Source: Thermoanaerobaculia bacterium (GTDB lineage: Bacteria; Acidobacteriota; Thermoanaerobaculia; UBA5066). From it: DNA of 5,676 nucleotides. Below the pieces are notes generated by a model. The model searched no databases, was not told the DNA's origin, and saw nothing but the letters and a program-made list of their open reading frames with translations. This document shows, piece by piece, positions 1-5,546 of the stretch. The position numbers and the translations under genes were made by a program. The stretch spans positions 1 to 5,676 of the forward strand of contig JAGOBQ010000302.1 in the NCBI GenBank assembly GCA_017999215.1. The letters are read 5' to 3'. How positions within the stretch are numbered: position 1 is the stretch's first letter; every line of letters begins with the position of its first letter.

Positions 1-390
1 GTCGCGGAGCTCCTCGCGTCGCTCCGGCGCGACGCCGAGCGCCTCGCCCACCCGCGACGGGACTTCTCCGGTGTGGCCCGAGACGTCGGCCGCGAGCTGC
101 TCGACGGGCTCGCCGGGCTCCTCCTCAACGGGCTCTCCCTCGCCCGGGCCCCGAGGCCGGAGCAGATCGAGGCGCGTCTCGTCCCGGCCGGCGGCCTTCC
201 GACCCGCGCCCGGCACGCGCGGTCGGTCTCGATCGCGGGAGCTCCGTTCGCGGACGCGCTCGGCCGCTTCTTCGCAGTGCCGTCGACGCCGCTGACGCTT
301 CCGCGGACGGGCCGGATCGTCGTCGTCCGGCGAACCGGGAGCTGCCCGTTCGCCGTCGCCGGCTGGTCGGAGGCGACTCCGCACGGGTAG
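1..390 (+). CDS. C-terminal part of an unrecognised protein (5' end outside window)
   Basis: Frame 1 is open from the first base to a TAG at 388-390, giving about 129 residues of a protein whose start lies upstream of the window. Codons end almost entirely in G or C, as in the recognised genes, and the frame ends cleanly before a regulatory region; this supports real coding. The visible part begins with a charged, Leu/Arg-rich, probably helical segment (ELLASLRRDAERLAHPRRDF), then a Leu/Gly-rich stretch (ELLDGLAGLLLNGLSLARAP), and ends with a more strand-like tail containing TGRIVVVRR and a single Cys in GSCPFAVAGW. The Leu/Gly stretch is too short and interrupted to call a membrane segment. 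A GTG at 73 could serve as an internal start, but it has no convincing ribosome site and the frame is open before it. I do not recognise a family. It is in the same direction as the repressor gene but separated from it by 129 bases with a promoter, so it is probably not in that operon. Confidence 0.6.
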   Translation, partial: VAELLASLRRDAERLAHPRRDFSGVARDVGRELLDGLAGLLLNGLSLARAPRPEQIEARLVPAGGLPTRARHARSVSIAGAPFADALGRFFAVPSTPLTLPRTGRIVVVRRTGSCPFAVAGWSEATPHG

Positions 391-447
391 TCCGGGGCCT
401 TCGAACCCGCCGTGAGGTTCGTCGGCGCGCTTTCTTCGTCGTCCTCC

Positions 448-476
448 TTGACTTCTCAGACGGGATGTCTCAGATT
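448..476 (+). promoter_or_regulatory. Probable sigma70-type promoter of the repressor-protease operon
   Basis: TTGACT at 448-453 matches the -35 consensus in five of six bases. After a 17-base spacer, CAGATT at 471-476 is a weak -10 box with three of six matches. Transcription would begin near 483, giving a leader of about 37 bases before the ATG at 520. This is the only AT-richer stretch in the region and lies directly before the repressor gene. The spacer is filled by one operator and the start site by a second, as expected for an autorepressed promoter. The -35 call is good; the -10 call rests on spacing more than on sequence. Confidence 0.55.
454..474. promoter_or_regulatory. Operator O1, imperfect inverted repeat
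   Basis: The half-site TCTCAGAC (454-461) and the inverted half-site GTCTCAGA (467-474) are separated by five bases. The second half differs from a perfect inverse (GTCTGAGA) at one base. Arm sequence, arm length and spacing are the same as in the perfect repeat just downstream, so this is best read as a second, weaker copy of the same repressor site. It occupies the spacer between the -35 and -10 boxes. The likely ligand is the BlaI-type dimer encoded at 520-906, by position and inference only. Confidence 0.6.
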
Positions 477-496
477 CTCAGACGTAACGTCTGAGA
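476..496. promoter_or_regulatory. Operator O2, perfect 21-bp inverted repeat
   Basis: The arms TCTCAGACGT (476-485) and ACGTCTGAGA (487-496) flank a single central A at 486, giving a perfect 10-bp dyad. It overlaps the end of the weak -10 box and covers the predicted transcription start. Its centre lies 22 bases from that of O1, about two helical turns, so two repressor dimers would bind the same face of the DNA. Known BlaI/MecI operators are dyads with a TACA...TGTA core; this one has a GACGT...ACGTC core, so the specificity would differ from the staphylococcal type. Confidence 0.75.
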
Positions 497-508
497 TGGC
501 GGGACGAC

Positions 509-514
509 AGGAGG
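509..514 (+). promoter_or_regulatory. Ribosome binding site that fixes the repressor start at 520
   Basis: AGGAGG lies five bases before ATG 520. In-frame ATG 496 lies within the end of operator O2 and has no purine-rich site before it, and the frame's earlier starts lie upstream of the predicted transcription start. This site therefore selects ATG 520. Confidence 0.75.
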
Positions 515-519
515 GACCG

Positions 520-906
520 ATGGCGCGAACCCCCCGGGACGTGACCGATGCGGAGCTCGAGGTGCTGCGCGCGCTCTGGGACCTCCCGGAGGCGACGATC
601 CGGGCCCTGGCGGACCGGGTCTACCCGAACGGCGGCGCCTCCGAGTACGCCACCGTCCAGAAGCTGCTCGAGCGGCTGGAGGACAAGGGGCATGTCTCGC
701 ATCGCTCGGAAGGGCGGCAGAACGTCTACGCCGCGCGCCTCGGCCGGGAGGACCTCGTCGCGCTGCGGCTGCGCGAGACGGCGGACTCCCTCTGCGGCGG
801 CTCGCTCACGCCGCTCCTCACGCACCTCGTGAGCGGAGCGCGGCTCTCCGCCCGGGAGCTGCGCGACCTGCGGCGCCTCGTGGACTCGCTCGGCGAGCGG
901 AGGTGA
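520..906 (+). CDS. BlaI/MecI-family winged-helix transcriptional repressor
   Basis: This 128-residue protein has the length and layout of the Penicillinase_R (BlaI/MecI/CopY) family. These are dimeric cytosolic repressors that bind dyad operators and are inactivated when a partner membrane metalloprotease is triggered. Residues 8-20 (VTDAELEVLRALW) match the family's N-terminal helix. Residues 24-34 form the first part of the helix-turn-helix, and the recognition helix is about 41-55 (SEYATVQKLLERLEDKG overlaps it). The wing is 57-72, with the conserved EGR (64-66) and VY (69-70). The C-terminal half, with LSARELRDLRRL at 109-120, matches the dimerisation and cleavage domain. By my alignment with staphylococcal BlaI, the Asn101-Phe102 cleavage site is Thr101-His102 here, so cleavage at that exact bond is not supported. 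The start was chosen for the ribosome site at 509-514. The gene probably represses itself through the tandem operators and is co-transcribed with the protease gene four bases downstream. Family assignment is confident; the regulon is inferred. Confidence 0.93.
   Translation: MARTPRDVTDAELEVLRALWDLPEATIRALADRVYPNGGASEYATVQKLLERLEDKGHVSHRSEGRQNVYAARLGREDLVALRLRETADSLCGGSLTPLLTHLVSGARLSARELRDLRRLVDSLGERR
899..906 (+). promoter_or_regulatory. Shine-Dalgarno site overlapping the repressor stop codon
   Basis: GGAGGTGA, a full match to the 16S anti-SD complement, contains the repressor's TGA stop (904-906) and lies four bases before the GTG start at 911. This arrangement suggests translational coupling of repressor and protease, and it supports the GTG start. 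Confidence 0.8.
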
Positions 907-910
907 CGGC

Positions 911-2893
911 GTGCACGAGGCCCTCCTCCTCCTCCTGACGAACGCGGTCCTCGCGGGCCTCCTCGCCTTCGCCGCCTGGGTCGTCTCGCGCTTCGCGAAG
1001 CGGCAGGCGGTCGTGCACGGGCTGTTCCTCCTCGCCCTGCTGAAGCTGGTGACTCCGCCGCTCGTGGAGCTGCCGCTCCTTCCGGCGGGCGATGCCGTCC
1101 CGCGGGCGGCGGAGACGGCCTCCTCCTCCTCCGAGGTGCGGGAAGCCGCACCCGCCGCCCCGGAGCCTCTCGCCGCGCCGCGGGCGCGGATCGTCGAGGC
1201 GGCGCGTACCGACGCCGCTACCGGATACACCGAGCCTCGAAGCGCGCGAGGAGCGCTCCCGGTCGCGCCGGCGACCGACGCCGGGCAGGTCGCGCCACCG
1301 CGGCCAGCGCCGCTGTCCTGGCGGCTCGCACTGGCGGCGATCGTCGGGCTGGGCGCGCTCGTCGTCGCCGTGCTCGCCGCGCGGCGTTTCCTCCGGTTTC
1401 GGCGCCTCGCGGAGGCGGCGGAGCCGGCTCCGCCCGCGCTCGTGACGCGCGCCGCCGAGATCGGCGCCGCCCTCGGCGTCCGCCGCGCTCCCTCCGTCTG
1501 CCTCCTCCCGGCCCGGGTCCCGCCGATGCTCTGGCCGGCCTCCCCGCGTCCGAAGCTGCTCCTGCCGCGCGACCTCGTTCCGGAGCTCGACGGCGACGAG
1601 CTCGACGCGCTGCTGGCCCACGAGCTCGCCCACGTGAGGCGGCGGGACCATTGGGTGCGCTTCCTGGAGATCGGCGCCACGGCGCTGTTCTGGTGGTACC
1701 CGGTCGCCTGGTGGAGCCGGCGTGAGCTCCGCCGCGCCGAGGAACGCTGCTGCGACGAGTGGGTCCTTCGTGCGTTCCCGGGCTCGGCTCGCGCCTACGC
1801 GAACGGAATCCTGAAGAGCCTGACGTTCCTCGCGGAGGCGCCCGTCGCCCTCCCGGAGACCGCGTCGGGCGCCGGACCGATCCGGGACCTCGAGTCCCGG
1901 CTGAAGGAGATCCTCATGACGTCACCGCGACCCCGGCTCTCCCGCCCGATCCGGCTCGCCCTCGGCGCTCTCGCCTTCGGCGCGCTCGCATTCTTCCCGA
2001 CGGTCGCGCCGCCGGCCGCGGCGGTGGTCGCCGCTCCAGACGAGGTCGCGCCTCCGCCCGCCCCGGCGCCCGCGTCACCCGTCGCGGCGCCCGCGCCTCC
2101 GGCCGCCGTCGCCCCCCGCTCGCCGGTCGCGGCTGCGGCGCCGGCCCCGGCTCCGCCCGCGCCCCACGCGGCACCCCACGCGGCGCCGCGGGCGGCACCG
2201 CGGCTCGCCGGGCATCCCGCGCCGGCGCCCGACGTCCACCCGGTGCTCGCCGGGGAGGAGCTCGACCCGGAGCTCGAGAGGGAGCGGCGTGCGCTCGACG
2301 CGCAGAGGCGGCAGCTCGACCTCTCCCGGCTCGACCTCGAGCGGCGCGCCCTCGAGCTCGAGGCGCGGGCGGACCGGCAGGAGGAGGCCGGCGAGGTCGA
2401 GCGCCTCCGGGCCGAGGGAGACGCGGCCGGGGCGGAGCGTGCGGAGAAGCACGGCGCGCTTCGCGCCCGCCAGGCGGACGTCGAGAGGCGACGCCTCGAC
2501 CTGCACCTCCGTCAGCTGAAGCTCGAGGACGAATCGGAGCGCGCGGCGGAGGCCGTGGGCGCGGAGCGGGATGCCGAGGCGCGGGCCCGCGAGGCCGCGC
2601 GCGCCGAGGCGGAGCTCGAGAAGCAGGAGCAGGCTCTCGAGGCGGAGGCCGAGAAGCTCGAGCGCGAGGCACGGGCGCTCGAGGCAGAGGCGCGCGTCCA
2701 CGCGCTCCGGGGGGCCGCGGACGACCTCGAGCGTTCGCTCGCCGAGCAGGTCGAGGAGCTGCGCGGCGAGCTTCCCGAAGCGGGGGCCGAGAAGGCGGCG
2801 ATGGAGCGCGAGCTCGCGCGGCTGGAGTCGGCTCTCGCGGCGCTGCGCGGGTCGCGCCCCGCGAAGGAAGCTCCGCGCGCCACGGCGCGGTAG
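911..2893 (+). CDS. M56 (BlaR1/MecR1-like) membrane metallopeptidase with C-terminal coiled coil
   Basis: This 660-residue integral membrane zinc protease is the likely sensor and activator partner of the BlaI-type repressor. Hydrophobic segments at about 4-25, 34-53 and 139-157 precede the protease domain, and a fourth lies at about 349-373. FLLALLKLVTPP (39-50) is typical of M56 proteins. The zinc site is intact: HELAH at 237-241, and a likely third ligand at Glu277 or Glu278 in EERCCDEWVL, about 40 residues later as in BlaR1. With four spans the protease faces the cytosol and the C-terminus lies outside the inner membrane. The loop between spans 2 and 3 (about 54-134) is Ala/Pro-rich. After span 4, where BlaR1 has a penicillin-binding sensor, there is instead an Ala/Pro linker (about 374-448) and a Glu/Arg/Leu/Ala coiled coil (about 449-648), with no SxxK or KTG motif seen. 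The start is GTG 911, set by the GGAGGTGA site. It forms an operon with the repressor. Fold and protease activity are confident; the signal sensed is unknown. Confidence 0.9.
   Translation: MHEALLLLLTNAVLAGLLAFAAWVVSRFAKRQAVVHGLFLLALLKLVTPPLVELPLLPAGDAVPRAAETASSSSEVREAAPAAPEPLAAPRARIVEAARTDAATGYTEPRSARGALPVAPATDAGQVAPPRPAPLSWRLALAAIVGLGALVVAVLAARRFLRFRRLAEAAEPAPPALVTRAAEIGAALGVRRAPSVCLLPARVPPMLWPASPRPKLLLPRDLVPELDGDELDALLAHELAHVRRRDHWVRFLEIGATALFWWYPVAWWSRRELRRAEERCCDEWVLRAFPGSARAYANGILKSLTFLAEAPVALPETASGAGPIRDLESRLKEILMTSPRPRLSRPIRLALGALAFGALAFFPTVAPPAAAVVAAPDEVAPPPAPAPASPVAAPAPPAAVAPRSPVAAAAPAPAPPAPHAAPHAAPRAAPRLAGHPAPAPDVHPVLAGEELDPELERERRALDAQRRQLDLSRLDLERRALELEARADRQEEAGEVERLRAEGDAAGAERAEKHGALRARQADVERRRLDLHLRQLKLEDESERAAEAVGAERDAEARAREAARAEAELEKQEQALEAEAEKLEREARALEAEARVHALRGAADDLERSLAEQVEELRGELPEAGAEKAAMERELARLESALAALRGSRPAKEAPRATAR
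2159..2206 (+). repeat. Tetrapeptide repeats APHA/APRA in the Ala/Pro linker of the M56 protein
   Basis: Residues 417-432 read as four degenerate tetrapeptides, APHA, APHA, APRA and APRL, encoded by near-identical 12-base units of the form GCG-CCC-CAC-GCG. They lie in a longer Ala/Pro/Val linker (about 374-448) that joins the fourth membrane span to the coiled coil. Such linkers are usually extended spacers, and the unit number may vary between strains. Confidence 0.6.
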
Positions 2894-2932
2894 GGCGGAG
2901 CGGAAGGGAAGAAGAGCGCCGCGGCCGCGTCG

Positions 2933-2938
2933 TACGAT
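2933..2938 (+). promoter_or_regulatory. Possible -10 box for a leaderless transcript of the hydrolase gene
   Basis: TACGAT fits the TANNNT pattern and ends seven bases before the ATG at 2946, so transcription could begin at the A of the start codon. No -35 match is visible 16-18 bases upstream. The gene lacks a Shine-Dalgarno site at usable distance; the nearest purine run, GGAAGGGAAGAAGAG (2902-2916), ends about 30 bases before the ATG. The case rests on position and a short degenerate motif. Confidence 0.35.
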
Positions 2939-2945
2939 TCCCGCG

Positions 2946-4109
2946 ATGGACGCCGGCCCCGTCTCCTGCGAGATCTGCCGCGAGCTGAAGGCGGTCGAGA
3001 CGTCTCTCACGAAGCACGGCTGGGAGGAGAACGACCGGCTCCTGCCCGCCGCGTACCGCCGTCTCGTCGAGGTGCGGGCCGCGGGGCGGGAGGACGAGCC
3101 GCGCTCGCCCCGGTTCTGCCCGCTCTGCGGCACGCTCTACTCGTACGGGACGCGCTCCGAGTACCTCGCGAACGGAAGCGAGGACGAGGAGGAGCTGCGG
3201 CGCCTGACGGGCGAGGAGGCGCGCGCCTGGCTCGGCGACGCGGTCGTCGCGGCTCTCCCGCGCCCGCTCGTGTCGCCCCTGCGGGAGACGGTCGTGAACG
3301 AGCGGGTCGTCGTCTTCTCGACCGGCGGCGAGGACCTCGCCTCGAGCTGGGGGGCGAACGCCGTGGCGATCCTCGGCGACGGCGCGACGCTCCTCGTCGA
3401 CCCGCTCGTCGCCCCCGCCTACGCCCGCGAGCTGAAGCGCCTCCTCGCGGTGCGCGGCGCCGGGCCGGTGCGGTGGGTCGTGACGACGCACCACCACACG
3501 GACCACTCCGTCGGCGCCTCGGTCTTCGCCGCGGAGGGGGCCGAGGTCGTCGCCCACGCCCTCGCCGCCGGGCGGATGTCGGCGGAGCAGCCGGCGATCC
3601 TCGACGGTCGGCGCTCGAGCCCGGCGCTGAGTCCCCTCTTCGCCGACGCCGTCCCGGCCGCGCCGACGCGCCTCGTCACCGCTCCCCTCGAGATCTCCGT
3701 CGGCGGCCTTCGGGCCGCCGTCCGCCCCTGCGGGCCCGCTCACACGCCGGGGGACCTGCGCGTCGACCTGCCCGACCTCGGCGTCGTCGTCACGGGCGAC
3801 CTCGTCTTCCACCGCTACCACCCGAACCTCGAGCACGCCGACCTCGACGGCTGGAGGCGGGGCCTCGGGAAGCTCCTCCTCGAGCCGGCCGGGACGACGT
3901 TCGTGCCGGGGCACGGCGCACCGGGGGGACGCGAGATCGTCGAGGGACAGCTCGCGTGGTTCGAGGCGGCGGCGGATGAGTCGCGTCTCGACGCTCCGGA
4001 CGGACGAAACGAGGAGAAGGCCGTCGAGGGGATGAAACGGCGATTCCCGGGCTGGTCGCTGGAGGCCGTCCTTCCGACGGCCGTCGCGTTCTTCCGGGCG
4101 CGGGGCTGA
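2946..4109 (+). CDS. Metallo-beta-lactamase-fold hydrolase with N-terminal CxxC...CxxC domain
   Basis: This 387-residue protein has two parts. Residues 1-95 hold two cysteine pairs, CEIC at 8-11 and CPLC at 58-61, likely binding one zinc, followed by GTLYSYGTRSEYL and an acidic GSEDEEEL stretch. From memory, similar CPxCGT...GSEDE segments occur in large-genome bacteria, but I cannot name the family. Residues about 100-345 are an MBL fold with a complete dinuclear metal site: His182, His184, Asp186 and His187 (HHHTDH), His266 (AHTPGD), Asp285 (VTGDLVF) and His323 (VPGHG). It is therefore probably an active hydrolase; the substrate (thioester, lactone, phosphoester or other) cannot be read from the sequence. 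No signal peptide or membrane span is seen, so it should be cytosolic, which argues against a beta-lactamase. ATG 2946 is the only plausible start nearby, as no other start codon lies in frame just upstream. It lies 52 bases after the M56 gene and 24 bases before fumC. Confidence 0.88.
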   Translation: MDAGPVSCEICRELKAVETSLTKHGWEENDRLLPAAYRRLVEVRAAGREDEPRSPRFCPLCGTLYSYGTRSEYLANGSEDEEELRRLTGEEARAWLGDAVVAALPRPLVSPLRETVVNERVVVFSTGGEDLASSWGANAVAILGDGATLLVDPLVAPAYARELKRLLAVRGAGPVRWVVTTHHHTDHSVGASVFAAEGAEVVAHALAAGRMSAEQPAILDGRRSSPALSPLFADAVPAAPTRLVTAPLEISVGGLRAAVRPCGPAHTPGDLRVDLPDLGVVVTGDLVFHRYHPNLEHADLDGWRRGLGKLLLEPAGTTFVPGHGAPGGREIVEGQLAWFEAAADESRLDAPDGRNEEKAVEGMKRRFPGWSLEAVLPTAVAFFRARG

Positions 4110-4133
4110 GCCTTTCCGAAGGAGGGACCGGAG

Positions 4134-5534
4134 ATGGAGACGAGGACGGAGAGGGATTCCTTCGGACCGATCGAGGTCCCGGCGGAGCGGCTGTGGGGAG
4201 CGCAGACGCAGCGCTCGCTCGAGACGTTCCGGATCGGGGACGAGCGGATGCCGCTCGCGCTCGTCCACGCCCTGGCCCTCGTGAAGAAGGCCGCGGCGCT
4301 CGCGAACGCCGAGCTCGGAGCCCTGGAGGAGCGGAAGGCGCGGGCGATCGTCGCGGCGGCGGACGAGGTCCTCGCGGGCCGCCACGACGGGGAGTTCCCG
4401 CTCGTCGTCTGGCAGACCGGGAGCGGAACGCAGACGAACATGAACGTGAACGAGGTCCTCGCGAACCGCGCGAGCGAGCTCCTCGGGGGGCCTCGCGGCG
4501 AGGGGCGGCTCGTCCACCCGAACGACGACGTGAACTGCGGGCAGTCCTCGAACGACGTCTTCCCGACGGCGATGCACGTCGCGGCCGCGACGGCGGTGAG
4601 GCGCGACCTCCTCCCCGAGGTCGCGGCGCTCCGCGACACGCTCCGGCGGAAGGCCGGGGCCTTCGCCGACGTCGTCAAGACCGGCCGGACGCACCTCATG
4701 GACGCCACTCCCCTGACGCTCGGGCAGGAGGTCTCCGGCTGGGCCGCGCAGCTGGCCTGCGGGATCGAGCGGCTCGAGGCCTCGCTGCCGGGCGTCTTCG
4801 AGCTCGCTCTCGGCGGGACCGCCGTCGGGACCGGGCTGAACGCGCATCCGGAGCTCGGCGTGCGGGCGGCCGCGAAGCTCGCCGCCTTCACGGGTCTGCC
4901 GTTCACGACCGCGCCGAACAAGTTCGAGGCGCTCGCCGCGCACGACGCGCTCGTCGCGCTCCACGGCGCGCTGAAGGGGCTCGCCGTCGCCCTGACGAAG
5001 GTCGCGAACGACGTGAGGCTCCTCGCGAGCGGCCCGCGCTGCGGCCTCGGCGAGATCCGGATCCCCGAGAACGAGCCGGGCAGCTCGATCATGCCGGGAA
5101 AGGTGAACCCGACGCAGTGCGAGGCCCTCCTCATGCTCTGCGCCCAGGTCGCGGGGAACGACGTGGCCGTCACGCTCGGCGGGATGGGCGGCCTCCTCGA
5201 GCTGAACGTCGCCAAGCCCCTCATCGTCCACAACGTCCTCCGGAGCGCCCGGCTCCTCGCGGACGGCTGCCGGAGCTTCCGGGCCCGCTGCGCCGAGGGG
5301 ATCGAGCCCGACCGCGTGCGGATCGCGGAGCAGCTCGGGCGCTCGCTCATGCTCGTCACGGCGCTCGCGCCGCACGTCGGCTACGACGCGGCCGCCAGGA
5401 TCGCCCGGAACGCCCACGCGAAGGGGACGACGCTCCGCGAGAGCGCGCTCGAGCTCGGGATCGTGAAGGCCGACGAGTTCGACGCCTGGGTCAGGCCGGA
5501 GACGATGGTGGGGGAGGCGGGCCGGGCGGGCTGA
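4134..5534 (+). CDS. fumC: Class II fumarate hydratase (fumarase C)
   Basis: This 466-residue enzyme reversibly hydrates fumarate to L-malate in the TCA cycle. It is a cytosolic homotetramer without an iron-sulfur cluster, and its length is nearly that of E. coli FumC (467). Fumarase-specific WQTGSGTQTNMNVNEV lies at 93-108, where aspartases differ. HPNDDVN (128-134) forms the second anion site, and QSSND lies at 137-141. TGRTHLMDATP carries the catalytic His187, and the mobile signature loop GSSIMPGKVNP (316-326) carries the catalytic serine pair 317-318 and Lys323. All positions sit one residue before their E. coli counterparts, so there are no gaps in the core. One mild oddity is Cys-Gly at 135-136 where E. 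coli has Lys-Ser. The AAGGAGG site at 4119-4125, eight bases before ATG 4134, supports the start. It is probably co-transcribed with the hydrolase gene 24 bases upstream, although no functional link is evident. It converges with the minus-strand gene downstream. Confidence 0.97.
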   Translation: METRTERDSFGPIEVPAERLWGAQTQRSLETFRIGDERMPLALVHALALVKKAAALANAELGALEERKARAIVAAADEVLAGRHDGEFPLVVWQTGSGTQTNMNVNEVLANRASELLGGPRGEGRLVHPNDDVNCGQSSNDVFPTAMHVAAATAVRRDLLPEVAALRDTLRRKAGAFADVVKTGRTHLMDATPLTLGQEVSGWAAQLACGIERLEASLPGVFELALGGTAVGTGLNAHPELGVRAAAKLAAFTGLPFTTAPNKFEALAAHDALVALHGALKGLAVALTKVANDVRLLASGPRCGLGEIRIPENEPGSSIMPGKVNPTQCEALLMLCAQVAGNDVAVTLGGMGGLLELNVAKPLIVHNVLRSARLLADGCRSFRARCAEGIEPDRVRIAEQLGRSLMLVTALAPHVGYDAAARIARNAHAKGTTLRESALELGIVKADEFDAWVRPETMVGEAGRAG

Positions 5535-5546
5535 CCCGCCCCGGCC
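5520..5546. terminator. GC-rich hairpin between convergent genes, possible bidirectional terminator
   Basis: GGGCGGG-type arms pair as 5524-5530 with 5535-5541 (seven bp). After a one-base bulge at 5542 the stem continues with 5520-5523 against 5543-5546 (four bp). The four-base loop 5531-5534 holds the fumC stop codon. The stem ends next to the stop codon of the convergent minus-strand gene. No T-run follows on either side, so it would be an atypical or weak intrinsic terminator, or simply a transcript-end stabiliser. Confidence 0.45.

Noticed and set aside
402..421. Inverted repeat CGAACC/GGTTCG after the first gene, considered as a terminator or as a tRNA T-arm
   Set aside because: The stem is only six bp with an eight-base loop and no T-run follows directly. 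On the minus strand the TTCGA loop lacks a pairing five-bp T-stem and no other tRNA arms are visible.
412..519. Longer N-terminus for the repressor from an upstream GTG, or from ATG 496
   Set aside because: The extra residues run through the promoter and operators, upstream of or at the predicted transcription start, without a ribosome site. The AGGAGG at 509-514 and family length favour ATG 520.
478..1680. Minus-strand open frame antisense to the repressor and protease genes
   Set aside because: It is Arg/Ser/Ala-rich without recognisable motifs and lies entirely over two well-supported sense genes, ending inside the operator.
2920..2929. CGCGGCCGCG palindrome between the protease and hydrolase genes, considered as an operator or terminator
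   Set aside because: It is only ten bases of pure G/C in a very GC-rich background, has no loop or T-run, and bears no resemblance to the operators at 454-496.
2946..4109. Secreted metallo-beta-lactamase
   Set aside because: There is no signal peptide and the N-terminus is a Cys-pair domain. The metal-site motif is common to the whole MBL superfamily, and the B1/B2-type cysteine ligand is absent.
1914..5417. A single minus-strand open frame of about 3.5 kb running antisense across the M56 C-terminus, the hydrolase and fumC
   Set aside because: It is a composition artefact. The sense genes carry complete family motifs, ribosome sites and proper lengths, while the antisense product is low-complexity Arg/Pro/Ala/Glu without a family signature.
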